DNA of 64,000 nt from Halorubrum sp. BOL3-1 (GTDB lineage: Archaea > Halobacteriota > Halobacteria > Halobacteriales > Haloferacaceae), in assembly GCF_004114375.1 (NCBI RefSeq), contig NZ_CP034692.1, positions 992,001-1,056,000 of the forward strand, read 5' to 3'. Both the position numbers and the translations under genes were made by a program. Positions 54,394-63,194 of this stretch are shown here, one piece after another (positions within the stretch are counted from its first letter, which is position 1; every line of letters begins with the position of its first letter). The notes under the pieces were generated by a model, which was given only the letters and a program-made list of their open reading frames with translations, was not told the DNA's origin and did not search any database.

Positions 54394-55140
54394 TCAGCCG
54401 TCTTCTTCGCCCACGCGCACGATCCGCCGCTCGCCGTCGCCCCAGGGACCGTCGACGAACGCGGCCTCAACCGTGCGAGCGACGGACTCCGGGTCGTCCG
54501 AGCCGCCGGCGGCGGCGACGCTCCCGACGGAGTCCGGGTCGAACGGCACGCCGAGCGCGTCGTAGACGGGACCGGTGACTCGGGCGATCTCCTCGGGGTC
54601 GGCCGCCGAGACGACGAGGACGCCCGCGACGAGCGCCGCGTCGGCGCGGACGCGCTGTGCGAGACCGGCGATCTTTCCACCGTCGGCGGAGCTTCCGCCG
54701 CCCGAGTGCCCCGAACCGCCCGCGGCCCGGAGCGAGTGGTCGCCGGGACAGAACGCGGCCGGCGGTTCCCCCCGTCTCACGTCGGCGCCGAGGTCGCGGA
54801 GCGCGTCGCGGAGCGTCTCGATCCCGACCTCGTACCGAGAGTCGATCGACCCGCGCCCGTCCCCGGCCGGCACCGCGACGCCGAACGAGAGCGTCGACCC
54901 GGTGTACGCGACCGCGCGGCCGCCGACATCGCGCTCGACGGGCGGGAATCCCGCGTCGCGCGCCGCTCGCTTCGCGCGATCGAAACCGGCCTCGCGGGCG
55001 TCGCGCCGGCCGAACGCGACCTGCCGGGGCGGCGCGGCGACGCGCACCGCCGGGACGCCCTCCGCGGCCGACGCGAGCAGATCCCCGACGGGCGCGCGGT
55101 CGCTCTCGGGCGAGGGGAGACCGCCCCTGAACACGCGCAT
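54394..55140 (-). CDS. Lipoate/biotin--protein ligase A/B family protein
   Basis: A 248-residue protein of the BPL/LplA/LipB fold from ATG 55140 (MRVFRGGLPSPESDRAPVGD). VRVAAPPRQVAFGRRDA and ERDVGGRAVAYTGSTLSFGVA match the core, and the conserved lysine appears in GKIAGLAQRVRADA. Members attach lipoate, octanoate or biotin to proteins. The end of the protein is acidic and variable. It stands alone, leftward, 66 bases upstream of S6e. Confidence 0.82.
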   Translation of the reverse strand: MRVFRGGLPSPESDRAPVGDLLASAAEGVPAVRVAAPPRQVAFGRRDAREAGFDRAKRAARDAGFPPVERDVGGRAVAYTGSTLSFGVAVPAGDGRGSIDSRYEVGIETLRDALRDLGADVRRGEPPAAFCPGDHSLRAAGGSGHSGGGSSADGGKIAGLAQRVRADAALVAGVLVVSAADPEEIARVTGPVYDALGVPFDPDSVGSVAAAGGSDDPESVARTVEAAFVDGPWGDGERRIVRVGEEDG

Positions 55141-55299
55141 GGCGAAGCGGACGGCGGGACCGTACAAGCCCTTTGCGCCGGACGGCGTCGGTCGCGGTCG
55201 ACCGTCGCGAGCGCGCGGGCCGGCGGCGACCGATTCGCACCGCGAGCGGCGGCGCGTGACACAAGGGTTTTGTCGGCCGTGGAAGTGGTACAGATATCG

Positions 55300-56976
55300 A
55301 TGAGCGACCTGGGCGCGCTGCCGGTCCGAGCGTACCTGACCGCCTGCCTGCTGGCGGGGGTCATCGGGCTCTGGCTCGGCCGGGTCGCGTGGCGGGAGCG
55401 CGACGAGCCGGGCGGGATCGAGGTCGCGCTCTACCTGCTCTGCGGGGGCGGCGTCGCCCTCCTGTACGCCGTCCGCATCGCCGCGCGCGGTGAGACCGCG
55501 ATGACGGTCGCGCTCAACCTGGCGACGCCGCTCGTGGGCGCGTTCCCCGTCCTCTGGATCACGTTCGCGCTGGCGTTTGCCGGCCACGAGCGCTGGCGGA
55601 CCGAAGATCGGATCGTCGCGCTCGCGACCCCCGCGTTCGTCTGGGTGCTGCTCGCGTGGTCCAGCGAGACCCACGGGCTCGCCCGGCGGTCGGTGACATC
55701 CGTCTCCGACGGGCCGTTCACGCTGCTCGGCTACGGCTTGGGTCCCGTCGGGGGGGCGTACGTCCTCCTCGCGTACGGCCTGTGCGTCGCCGGCGCGCTC
55801 CTCGTCGTCGACCTCTACGAGCGGACCGGGAACCGGTACCGGCTCCAGACGTTCGTCGTGCTGCTCGGCACGCTTTTTCCGTTCTTGGCGGGCGTCGCGA
55901 CGTTCGTCGACCTGGGGAGCTACGCGAGCCTCTCGTGGCTGCCGACCGCGTTCGTGATCCACGGCGTGTTCCTGTACGGCACCGTCTTCTGGCTCGGCAC
56001 GCTCGACGCCGCGGTCGTCGCGCGCGACACCGCCGTCGAAGTGATGCAAGACCCCGTGATCGTCTCCGGCTCCGACGGGCGGATCCGTGACCTCAACCCG
56101 GCCGCCGAGGCGCTCCTCCCGCCCGACGCGGTCGGCTCGTCGCTGTCGGCGGTGTTCCCGCGGTTGGAGGTCGGCGCCGAACACCCGATCGCTATCGGGG
56201 ACCGCCGGTTCGACATCCAGGAGAACCCGATAACCGACCCGCGCGGCACCGACCGCGGCCACGTCTTCCTGCTGCGCGACGTGACCGCGCGGGAACGGCG
56301 ACAGGTGGAACTCGAACGGCGGGAGGCCGAACTCGAGCGCCAGAACGAGCGGTTAGAGGAGTTCGCGGGCGTCGTCTCGCACGACCTGCGGAACCCCCTC
56401 GCGGCCGCGGCCGCGGCTGTCGAGCTGGCCCGCCAGCGCGGCGACGACCCCGACGGCGCCCTCGAACGGGCCGTGAACGCCCACGACCGGATGGACGACA
56501 TGATCGAGGGGCTGCTCGCGCTGGCGACGGCGGGGGAGACGGTCGACGACCTCGACCGCGTCTCGCTCGACGGGACGGTCAGGCGCGTCTGGTCGCGGCT
56601 CGAAACCGCGGACGCGACGCTCGCCGTCGAGGGCGACGCGACCGTCTCGGCCGACCGCGACCGGCTCGAACAGCTGGTCTCGAACCTGTTCCGCAACGCG
56701 ATCGAACACGCGGGCGAGGACGTCGCCGTCACCGTCTCCGTCGCGTCCGACGGCGACGCGGTCGCGCTCGCGGTCGGTGACGACGGTCCCGGGATCCCGA
56801 AGGCGGAGCGCGAGCGCGTCACCGAGCGTGGCGTGTCGCTCGCCGGCGGAACCGGACTGGGGTTAGCGATCGTCGGCGACATCGCCGAGGCGCACGGCTG
56901 GACCCTCTCCGTCACCGAGTCAGACGCCGGCGGCGCGCGGTTCGTCGTCGAGGGGATGGAGGCGGCGGATCCGTGA
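55300..56976 (+). CDS. Membrane sensor histidine kinase (7TM-PAS-HisKA-HATPase)
   Basis: A 558-residue protein from ATG 55300 (MSDLGALPVRAYLTACLLAG). Seven hydrophobic segments occupy residues about 8-230, the pattern of the histidine-kinase N-terminal 7TM domain. A PAS-like segment (VMQDPVIVSGSDGRIRDLNP) follows, then a coiled coil and HisKA with the phosphoacceptor H361 in VVSHDLRNPL. The ATPase has NLFRNAIEHA, VGDDGPGIP and GTGLGLAIV. The signal sensed is unknown. No response regulator is adjacent. The stop overlaps the next gene's GTG start by four bases. Confidence 0.93.
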   Translation: MSDLGALPVRAYLTACLLAGVIGLWLGRVAWRERDEPGGIEVALYLLCGGGVALLYAVRIAARGETAMTVALNLATPLVGAFPVLWITFALAFAGHERWRTEDRIVALATPAFVWVLLAWSSETHGLARRSVTSVSDGPFTLLGYGLGPVGGAYVLLAYGLCVAGALLVVDLYERTGNRYRLQTFVVLLGTLFPFLAGVATFVDLGSYASLSWLPTAFVIHGVFLYGTVFWLGTLDAAVVARDTAVEVMQDPVIVSGSDGRIRDLNPAAEALLPPDAVGSSLSAVFPRLEVGAEHPIAIGDRRFDIQENPITDPRGTDRGHVFLLRDVTARERRQVELERREAELERQNERLEEFAGVVSHDLRNPLAAAAAAVELARQRGDDPDGALERAVNAHDRMDDMIEGLLALATAGETVDDLDRVSLDGTVRRVWSRLETADATLAVEGDATVSADRDRLEQLVSNLFRNAIEHAGEDVAVTVSVASDGDAVALAVGDDGPGIPKAERERVTERGVSLAGGTGLGLAIVGDIAEAHGWTLSVTESDAGGARFVVEGMEAADP

Positions 56977-58043
56977 CGGGGACGCCGAGCGACAACGACA
57001 GCGATGGCGGCCGCAATGACGGCAGCGACGACGATAGCGACGACAGCGACGGCAACGACGGCGACAGCGGCGACGGTCGCGCTCCGCCGAACGCGACGGT
57101 GTCGCTTCCCGCTGACGTCGTCGAACGGTATCGGAAGTTCTCGCGGTTCAACTCCCCGTATCCCGCCCACCGCAGCGGGCGAGCGGTCGACCTGTACCCG
57201 GGCGACGGGGTCGGTCGCTCCCCGGTCGCCGGCACCGTCCGCGAGGTCCGGAGCGTCGGCTGTCCGGACCGCCCGTACGCGGCCGCCGAGGACCACCTGA
57301 TCGTCGTCGACCTCGACGACGAGTGGTGCGCCCGCGCCGACGCTCCCCCCGGTACCGTCGCGCGGATCCTCCACGTGATCCCCGAGGTGGCCCCCGGCGA
57401 CCGGGTGGCCGTCGGGGACGCGCTCGGCCCGACGACGCGCTCCGGGTTCTTCGGACAGTGGGTCGACGACCACGTCCACCTCGGCTTCCGGCCGCCGGAC
57501 GCGGACCCCCTCCGAGCGAGCGGGTCGCTCCCGGTCGCCGTCGACGGTCCCGTCGAGCCGGTGGCGTGGGACGGGACCGGCCCGGTCGTCGAGCGCGGCC
57601 CGACACACGTCGTCCTCGACGGTCCGCGACGAGACGAGTCCGGTCCGCCGTTCGCGGCGCTCGCGAGCGACGAGGGCGCCCCCCTCGACGGCGGACTGAC
57701 GCACTACGCCGGGGGCGGGGCGTTCGGAACCGGGGAGAGAACGGCCGGAACCGAACGGAGAACGGCCGCGGCTGACGGGCCGACGGTGTCGCTTTTCGGG
57801 ACGACGATCGGAACCGCGACCGCACACGGCACGGCGGGTGAGCCGGGACCGCCGCGCGTCGAGTGGGAGCCGGTCGACGTCCTCGCGAACGGCGAGCGCG
57901 TCGTCGGACTGTCGCTGTTCGCGGCGCGCGGCGCGCGCTTCGGCGTCAAGGTCGTCTGCCCGGACCGCGAGTTCGCGGTCGGGGAGTCGGTGACGGTCGA
58001 GATCGTTCCCAGCGACGACCCGGTCCGGCTCGGCGTCGGGTGA
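56973..58043 (+). CDS. M23/LytM-like beta-barrel protein of unknown function
   Basis: A 356-residue protein from a GTG overlapping the kinase stop. After a long low-complexity Asp/Ser/Gly start (residues 1-38), residues about 60-190 resemble a lysostaphin-type peptidase: HRSGRAVDLYPGDGVG, SPVAGTVREV, and a final HVHLGFR giving an HxH pair. The first His-Asp spacing is longer than in true M23 enzymes, so peptidase activity is doubtful, and archaea lack murein. No signal peptide is visible. The coupling with the sensor kinase suggests a shared function such as signal binding or modulation. Confidence 0.6.
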   Translation: MTGTPSDNDSDGGRNDGSDDDSDDSDGNDGDSGDGRAPPNATVSLPADVVERYRKFSRFNSPYPAHRSGRAVDLYPGDGVGRSPVAGTVREVRSVGCPDRPYAAAEDHLIVVDLDDEWCARADAPPGTVARILHVIPEVAPGDRVAVGDALGPTTRSGFFGQWVDDHVHLGFRPPDADPLRASGSLPVAVDGPVEPVAWDGTGPVVERGPTHVVLDGPRRDESGPPFAALASDEGAPLDGGLTHYAGGGAFGTGERTAGTERRTAAADGPTVSLFGTTIGTATAHGTAGEPGPPRVEWEPVDVLANGERVVGLSLFAARGARFGVKVVCPDREFAVGESVTVEIVPSDDPVRLGVG

Positions 58044-58129
58044 GTTTCGGGCGACCGGGCGAAGCCAATTACCGACCCGTTGTCACCCGTTTCCGAGGGC
58101 TACAAGCCGCCCGAGAGTGTCTCCGAAGT

Positions 58130-58618
58130 ATGGACCGCACGGACATCGCGGAGATGGATCCGCTCCCCGACGCCGCGACGGAGTACGTCGAGCGGAAGCT
58201 GGAGGACGAACACGGCTACCTCTCGTGGCTGAACACGTCGGTCGAGACGATCGATCGCGGCCGCGTCGTCCTCTCGATCCCCTTCGACGACAAGCTCACG
58301 AACGCCGACGGGCGGACGATCCACGGCGGCGTCGCGGCGACGCTGATAGACACGGCCGGCGGCGTCGCGCAGCGCACGACGTTCGAGGAGCCGCTCGACG
58401 GCGGCGTGGCGACGGTGAACCTCGACGCGAACTACCTCCGGCCCGCGACCGGCGACCTCCGCGCCGAGGCCGAGGTCGTCAGGGCCGGCGGCTCGATCGG
58501 CGTCAGCGAGATGACCGTCACCACCGCCCGGGGCGGGGAGGACAGAGGCGACGCGGGCGACGCCGACCGCTCCGAGGTCGTCGTCGGTCAGGGGTCGTTC
58601 CGGCTGTTCCGCGAGTAG
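58130..58618 (+). CDS. Hotdog thioesterase, PaaI family
   Basis: A 162-residue hotdog-fold acyl-CoA thioesterase from ATG 58130 (MDRTDIAEMDPLPDAATEYV). The family core GRTIHGGVAATLIDTAGGVA at about residues 62-81 has the catalytic His/Gly region, and VATVNLDANYLRPA follows. It removes acyl or aryl groups from CoA. The 3' end overlaps the convergent moeA gene by about 30 bases. The insertion GGEDRGDAGDADRS near the end is a typical acidic halophile loop. Confidence 0.88.
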   Translation: MDRTDIAEMDPLPDAATEYVERKLEDEHGYLSWLNTSVETIDRGRVVLSIPFDDKLTNADGRTIHGGVAATLIDTAGGVAQRTTFEEPLDGGVATVNLDANYLRPATGDLRAEAEVVRAGGSIGVSEMTVTTARGGEDRGDAGDADRSEVVVGQGSFRLFRE

Positions 58619-60660
58619 CCCCGGAGTCCGTCGAGGATAGCGTCAATTCCGGGGCGACCGTCGGCCGCTTCTCCGTCGCCGTCGTCACCGCCCCCGGACA
58701 GCTCGGCCGCCAGCGCCGCGACCGGCTCGCGGTCGACGCGGTCCGGGGCGGCTCGGACGACGACCGGCTGCTCACCGAGCGAGACGAACCCGCAGTCGAG
58801 CCGCGCCGCGGTCTCGCGGAGGCCGAGTCCGGCGTCCGCGTCGCCGGCGACGACGGCGCGGGCCGGACTCTCGAACGCCTTCGCGGTCCGCTCGTACCCG
58901 TCGACCCGCTCCGCGAGCGCGCGGCGGTCGGCGTCGCGCTCGCCCGCCAGTTCGTCGAGGGCGGCGTCGAGGCTCCGGCGCAGCCCCGAGACGGTCGGAC
59001 GGTTCCGGAACCGGAGGTCGCGGTCGACGAGGTCCGCGAGTCCCTCTACCGCGTCCGGGTTCCCGTCGGGGACGACGATCCCCCACTCGCGGGTCCACCC
59101 GCCGATCGGCTCGGCGTCGACCTCGCGGTCGCTCGGCCCCGCTGTCACGGCGATGTCCGGGACGCCGTCGCGGAGGCGGCGGAGTCCCTCACGGGAGCCG
59201 ACCGCGAGGTACCGGGGGTTCGCGAGGCGGTCGAGCAGGCGGTTGAGCGCGGGGTCGTCCTCCCCGACCCCGAGCAGCGTCGGCGGGCACACGTCGGGCG
59301 AGAACAGGTCGACCGAGACCGACTCTCCGGCGTCGAGGTACTCCGTGTCCGGGTCGACCGCGACGACGCCATCCGCCTCGACGAGGCTCGTCGTCGCGCC
59401 CGATCCCTTGTCGACCGGGTAGGCGAGGGGGCGGCCGTCGGCGTCGCCGGCGCGGTCGCCGTCCGCCACGTCGAGCAGCCCGACCGGCATTAGTCGCATG
59501 CGGCCCTCGCCGTAGCGCTCTCCGACCCCCATCCGGCCCTCGACGGTCGCCGTCGCCGGCTCGGGCCGTCCGGCGGCCTCGCGGATCGCGGGCGCGACGA
59601 ACGTCCGAAATATCGTGAGCGCGGACACCGGATAGCCGGGGAGTCCGACGTACGCCGACTCGCTCCCCCGCGAACCGTCCGCCTCGTCGGTCCGGTCCAG
59701 CCGTCCGACGAGCATCGGCTTGCCGGGCTTGACGGCGACCCCGTGGAGGAGGAGCTCGCCGCGCGCCTCGATCACGCGGTAGATGACGTCGACCGCGCTC
59801 GCGGAGGTCGACCCCGAGGAGAGCACCAGGTCGCACTCGTCGGCCGCCCGGCGGAGCAGCCGCTCCATCTCCTCGTAGTCGTCGCCGGCGTGCGGGTAGA
59901 GGACGGGGTCGCCGCCCGCCTCCTCGACGCCCGCGGCGATCGTCGTCGAGTTCACGTCGTAGATCTCGCCGCGGCCCGGGTCGAGGTCCTCGCCCGGCCG
60001 CACCAGCTCGTCGCCGGTGGAGACGATCCCGACGCGCGGGCGCCCCTCGACCGGGACCTCGTCGACGCCGAGCGCGGACAGCAGCCCGACCTCGCGGGGC
60101 GTCAGCCGCGTTCCGGGGCCGAGCGCGCGCGCGCCGGCGGCGATGTCCGTCCCCGCGGTCATCACGTGGTCGCCGGGCGCGACAGAGGTGCGGACCGCGA
60201 TCCGTGGGGACGCGGCGGTCTCGCCCCCGGCGTCGCCCGCGTCGGTCGCGGCCGAGTCGGCGTCGCCGCCCGCAGCGCCGACTTCGTCGGTCCGCTCGAC
60301 CATCACGACCGCGTCGGCGCCGTCCGGCATCACCGCGCCCGTGGAGATCTCGGCGCACGTCCCCGGCTCGACCGCGACGTCGGGCGCCGCGCCCGCGTGG
60401 ACCGCGCCGACGCGGTCGAGCTCGGCGGGGTCGGACTCGTCGGCCCCGAAGGTGTCGCGCGCGCGGACCGCGTACCCGTCCATCGAGGCGCGGTCGAACC
60501 CCGGCACGTCGATCGCGGCGTCGACCCGCTCCGCGAGGACGCGGCCGCGGGCGTCCCGCAGCGGGACCGTCTCCGGCGCCGGGGCGAGGTCGAGCGACGC
60601 GACCGCGTCGCGGGCGGCCTCGGGAGTCGCGAGGTCGCGGAACTCCTTGCGGTCGCTCAC
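58588..60660 (-). CDS. MoeA-type molybdopterin molybdotransferase fused to a PBP-like domain
   Basis: A 690-residue protein from GTG 60660. The first about 410 residues are MoeA: GFDRASMDGYAVRARDTFG, AEISTGAVMPDGADAVVMVE, VGIVSTGDELV, SSGSTSASAVDV and GLPGYPVSAL. From about residue 430 a periplasmic-binding-protein-like domain follows (LLGVGEDDPALNRLLDRLAN, VPDIAVTAGPSDREV), as in archaeal MoeA2 proteins. MoeA inserts molybdate into adenylylated molybdopterin; the fused domain may bind molybdate or act as a regulator. Four-base GTGA overlap with the next moeA. Confidence 0.9.
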   Translation of the reverse strand: MSDRKEFRDLATPEAARDAVASLDLAPAPETVPLRDARGRVLAERVDAAIDVPGFDRASMDGYAVRARDTFGADESDPAELDRVGAVHAGAAPDVAVEPGTCAEISTGAVMPDGADAVVMVERTDEVGAAGGDADSAATDAGDAGGETAASPRIAVRTSVAPGDHVMTAGTDIAAGARALGPGTRLTPREVGLLSALGVDEVPVEGRPRVGIVSTGDELVRPGEDLDPGRGEIYDVNSTTIAAGVEEAGGDPVLYPHAGDDYEEMERLLRRAADECDLVLSSGSTSASAVDVIYRVIEARGELLLHGVAVKPGKPMLVGRLDRTDEADGSRGSESAYVGLPGYPVSALTIFRTFVAPAIREAAGRPEPATATVEGRMGVGERYGEGRMRLMPVGLLDVADGDRAGDADGRPLAYPVDKGSGATTSLVEADGVVAVDPDTEYLDAGESVSVDLFSPDVCPPTLLGVGEDDPALNRLLDRLANPRYLAVGSREGLRRLRDGVPDIAVTAGPSDREVDAEPIGGWTREWGIVVPDGNPDAVEGLADLVDRDLRFRNRPTVSGLRRSLDAALDELAGERDADRRALAERVDGYERTAKAFESPARAVVAGDADAGLGLRETAARLDCGFVSLGEQPVVVRAAPDRVDREPVAALAAELSGGGDDGDGEAADGRPGIDAILDGLRGYSRNSRNDP

Positions 60661-61928
60661 GCGTTCACCTCCCACAGCTCGACGTCGACGGTCTCGCCAG
60701 CGTCGAGTCCCTCCCGCGGCTCCGGCACGACGACCCAGCCGTCCGCGAGCGCGACGCTGGATAAGATTCCGGAGCCGCTCGCGCGGGTCGGCGTCGCGGT
60801 CGGGAGGTCGTCGCCCTCGGCCGACTCGCCGTCTTCGGGATTGCCGCCTTCGCCGTCCGGCGGGGAGAGGCCCACCCGCGCGAACGTCCGCACGCCGGGT
60901 TCGCTCGCGACCTTCCTGGACAGCGTCGCCCGCCGCGTCGGGAACGGGGCCGCGTCGGCTCCGCCCGCGCGCTTCATCGCGGGGCGGAGGAACTGCGCCG
61001 CGTTGACGATACACGCGACGGGGTAGCCGGGTAGCGAGACGATCGGCGTCCCCTCGGCGCGACCGAGACACACCGGGTGGCCGGGCTTCAGGGCGACGCC
61101 GTGGACCAGCACCTCACCGAGGCCGTCGACGACCTCCGGGATCAGGTCCCGCGCTCCGACCGAGGAGCCGCCGGTGGTGACGACCACGTCGGCGTCGAGG
61201 TCGGCCGCGACCGCCTCGCGGAGCGCGTCCGAGTCGTCGGTGACGACGTCGCGGTAGCGCGCCTCGCCGCCCCACCGCTCGACGAGCCGCGAGACGGTGA
61301 GTCCGTTCGTCTCGATCACCTCGCCGGGACCGGGGTCGGACTCGACCAGCTCCTCGCCGGTCGGGATCACGGCGACCTCGGCCGGCTCCCGGACCGCGAC
61401 CTCGTCGAGACCGACCGAGCGCAGGAGGCCGAGGTCGGAGGGTCGCAGGACGTGACCCGGCTCGTAGAGGCGCTGGTCGGCCGCGACGTCCTCGCCCGCC
61501 TCCCCGACGTTCTCGCCGGCCGCGACCGCGTCGAACACCTCCACCTCCTCTCCGACCGTCTCGACCTGCTCGATCATCACGACCGCGTCGGCACCCTCCG
61601 GAACCGCGCTACCGGTGTGGACGCGCGCTGCCTCCCCGGGCGCGACCGCGGCCGTCTCCGGCGGCTCGGCGTCGAGGACCGCTGGGGAGCGGTCGCCGGC
61701 GCCGAAGGTGTCACCCGCTCGGACCGCGTACCCGTCCATCGCGGCCCGGTCGTACCCCGGCACCGGAGACGGCGCGTCGATCGGTTCGGTGACGATCCGG
61801 CCGTCGGCCGCCGCGACCGGGACCGACTCGCGCCGGTCGTGGGGCGTGACGGCGTCGAGCAGCGTCGCCCTCGCGTCAGCGACCCGGGTCCGCCGCTTGA
61901 ACCCGGACTCGCGTCTGTCGTGGCTCAT
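60657..61928 (-). CDS. moeA: MoeA-type molybdopterin molybdotransferase
   Basis: A 423-residue MoeA. VPGYDRAAMDGYAVRAGDTF, AARVHTGSAVPEGADAVVMI, AVIPTGEELVESDPGPGEV, TTGGSSVGARDLI and IVSLPGYPVACI are all in the standard order, and the C-terminal beta-barrel domain ends with WVVPEPREGLDAGETVDVEL. It catalyses molybdate insertion during molybdenum-cofactor synthesis. Two different moeA genes are in tandem and coupled; haloarchaea and other archaea often keep two, perhaps one for Mo and one for W. Confidence 0.93.
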   Translation of the reverse strand: MSHDRRESGFKRRTRVADARATLLDAVTPHDRRESVPVAAADGRIVTEPIDAPSPVPGYDRAAMDGYAVRAGDTFGAGDRSPAVLDAEPPETAAVAPGEAARVHTGSAVPEGADAVVMIEQVETVGEEVEVFDAVAAGENVGEAGEDVAADQRLYEPGHVLRPSDLGLLRSVGLDEVAVREPAEVAVIPTGEELVESDPGPGEVIETNGLTVSRLVERWGGEARYRDVVTDDSDALREAVAADLDADVVVTTGGSSVGARDLIPEVVDGLGEVLVHGVALKPGHPVCLGRAEGTPIVSLPGYPVACIVNAAQFLRPAMKRAGGADAAPFPTRRATLSRKVASEPGVRTFARVGLSPPDGEGGNPEDGESAEGDDLPTATPTRASGSGILSSVALADGWVVVPEPREGLDAGETVDVELWEVNA

Positions 61929-62021
61929 ACAGTCTCATTCGCGGCCGTGGGCAAAAACCCCGTTCTCCGCGGTCGCGGCCGCCGGACTTCCGGTCGCCGG
62001 AACCCCCGCCGCCCCGGTCCG

Positions 62022-62945
62022 TCAGGCGAACCAGGAGAGGAACCGCCGGGTGCGGTGGGCCGACTGGAGGGCGGCGACCTTCGCCGCCACCGCCCCGTCG
62101 ACCGCGGTCCGCTTGGTGGCCCGCGCGCCCCGAGCGGCGCCGGTCCGAGCGTAGTAGGCAGACCGGCGCCCGGCGGCGCCGACGTAGTGTTTCGCCGCCA
62201 TCCGGACCGGTGCGCGCCGGCCCTCGACGGTCGTCGTACCGCGCCGGATCGCCGCCAGCACGTCGTCCGCGGTGACGTCGGCCGCCGACTCCCGACCCTC
62301 GATCGTCAGCTCCGTGAACGCGCGGCCGACGTACTGGAGGTGGTGCGCGTCGCTGGCGGCGACGCCGGGGTACCCGTGTTCGGCCGCGAACCGACGCGCG
62401 CGGCGGTTGCGGGACCCCGTGAACAGCCAGGCGTTGAACACCTCGATCGCGTCGACCTCGGTGGCCGACGCGACGCGCGCTACTCCCGGTCCCGGCTCGG
62501 AGTCGGCGGCCGAGTCGGGCGTCTCGCCTCCGGTCTCGGCGTCGTCGCCCTCTCGGTCCGGTCCGGGCGTCGGGATGTCGCGCCGGCGGACCCCGTGGCG
62601 CGAGCGCTGGAACGGGTGCGGAACGACGGCGACGCCGCCCTGCTCGTGGATCCGTCTGACCGTCTCCGCGTACGGTCGCCCGCGCGGCGGCATCCGGTCG
62701 ACGCCGACCGCGAGCAGGTGGCCGTGCGCGGTCGACACCTCCACGCCGGGGATCCCGATCAGCCCGTACTCGGCGGCGACCTCCGCGGCGCGTTTCGACT
62801 CTCGGATCACGTCGTGGTCGGTGATGACGACCGCGTCGAGTCCGATCTCGGCCGCGTGTTCGAGTATCAGCTCGACCGGCTCGTGGCCGTCGTAGCTGCC
62901 CTCAGAATGGACGTGCGGGTCGATACTGACAGTGACGCGGGACAC
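62022..62945 (-). CDS. PHP-domain metal-dependent phosphoesterase
   Basis: A 307-residue PHP protein from GTG 62945 (MSRVTVSIDPHVHSEGSYDG). The metal-binding histidine pair is in DPHVHSEGSYDG, ITDHDVI provides the second cluster, GIPGVEVSTAHGHLL the third, and VVPHPFQ and SDAHH the last ligands, giving the nine-ligand pattern. Related proteins are histidinol-phosphate or nucleotide phosphoesterases. An acidic insertion at about residues 165-190 is salt-adaptive. The C-terminal 70 residues are basic and helical, unusual for the family. Confidence 0.88.
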   Translation of the reverse strand: MSRVTVSIDPHVHSEGSYDGHEPVELILEHAAEIGLDAVVITDHDVIRESKRAAEVAAEYGLIGIPGVEVSTAHGHLLAVGVDRMPPRGRPYAETVRRIHEQGGVAVVPHPFQRSRHGVRRRDIPTPGPDREGDDAETGGETPDSAADSEPGPGVARVASATEVDAIEVFNAWLFTGSRNRRARRFAAEHGYPGVAASDAHHLQYVGRAFTELTIEGRESAADVTADDVLAAIRRGTTTVEGRRAPVRMAAKHYVGAAGRRSAYYARTGAARGARATKRTAVDGAVAAKVAALQSAHRTRRFLSWFA

Positions 62946-63184
62946 GCTCGGACTACGCGGTGGGAGGTATATAAATGGGCGAGCGACCGCGGGGGGGTCG
63001 GGGTCGGCTCCGTCGAACTCTCCGGGACCCCGACAGGACCACCGTCCGGACACGGGGCGACGGTGATCGCCACGGACGGTCCGTAGACTGGACGGAAGTC
63101 ACCGCGGATAACCGGGAGACGGGACGGAGACCGTCGACGATCGACGGCGTGTGACACGGGTACACTTAATTGACCGTCTCCCGC

Positions 63185-63194
63185 ATGATAATCT
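63185..63194 (+). promoter_or_regulatory. Motif ATGATAATCT immediately before the GMC oxidoreductase start
   Basis: The ten bases abut the ATG at 63195. The lutC start at 24361 is preceded by ATGATTATCT, with one base different, in the same position. The shared GATWATC palindrome suggests a common regulator or a shared start context. It could also be coincidence. Confidence 0.4.
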
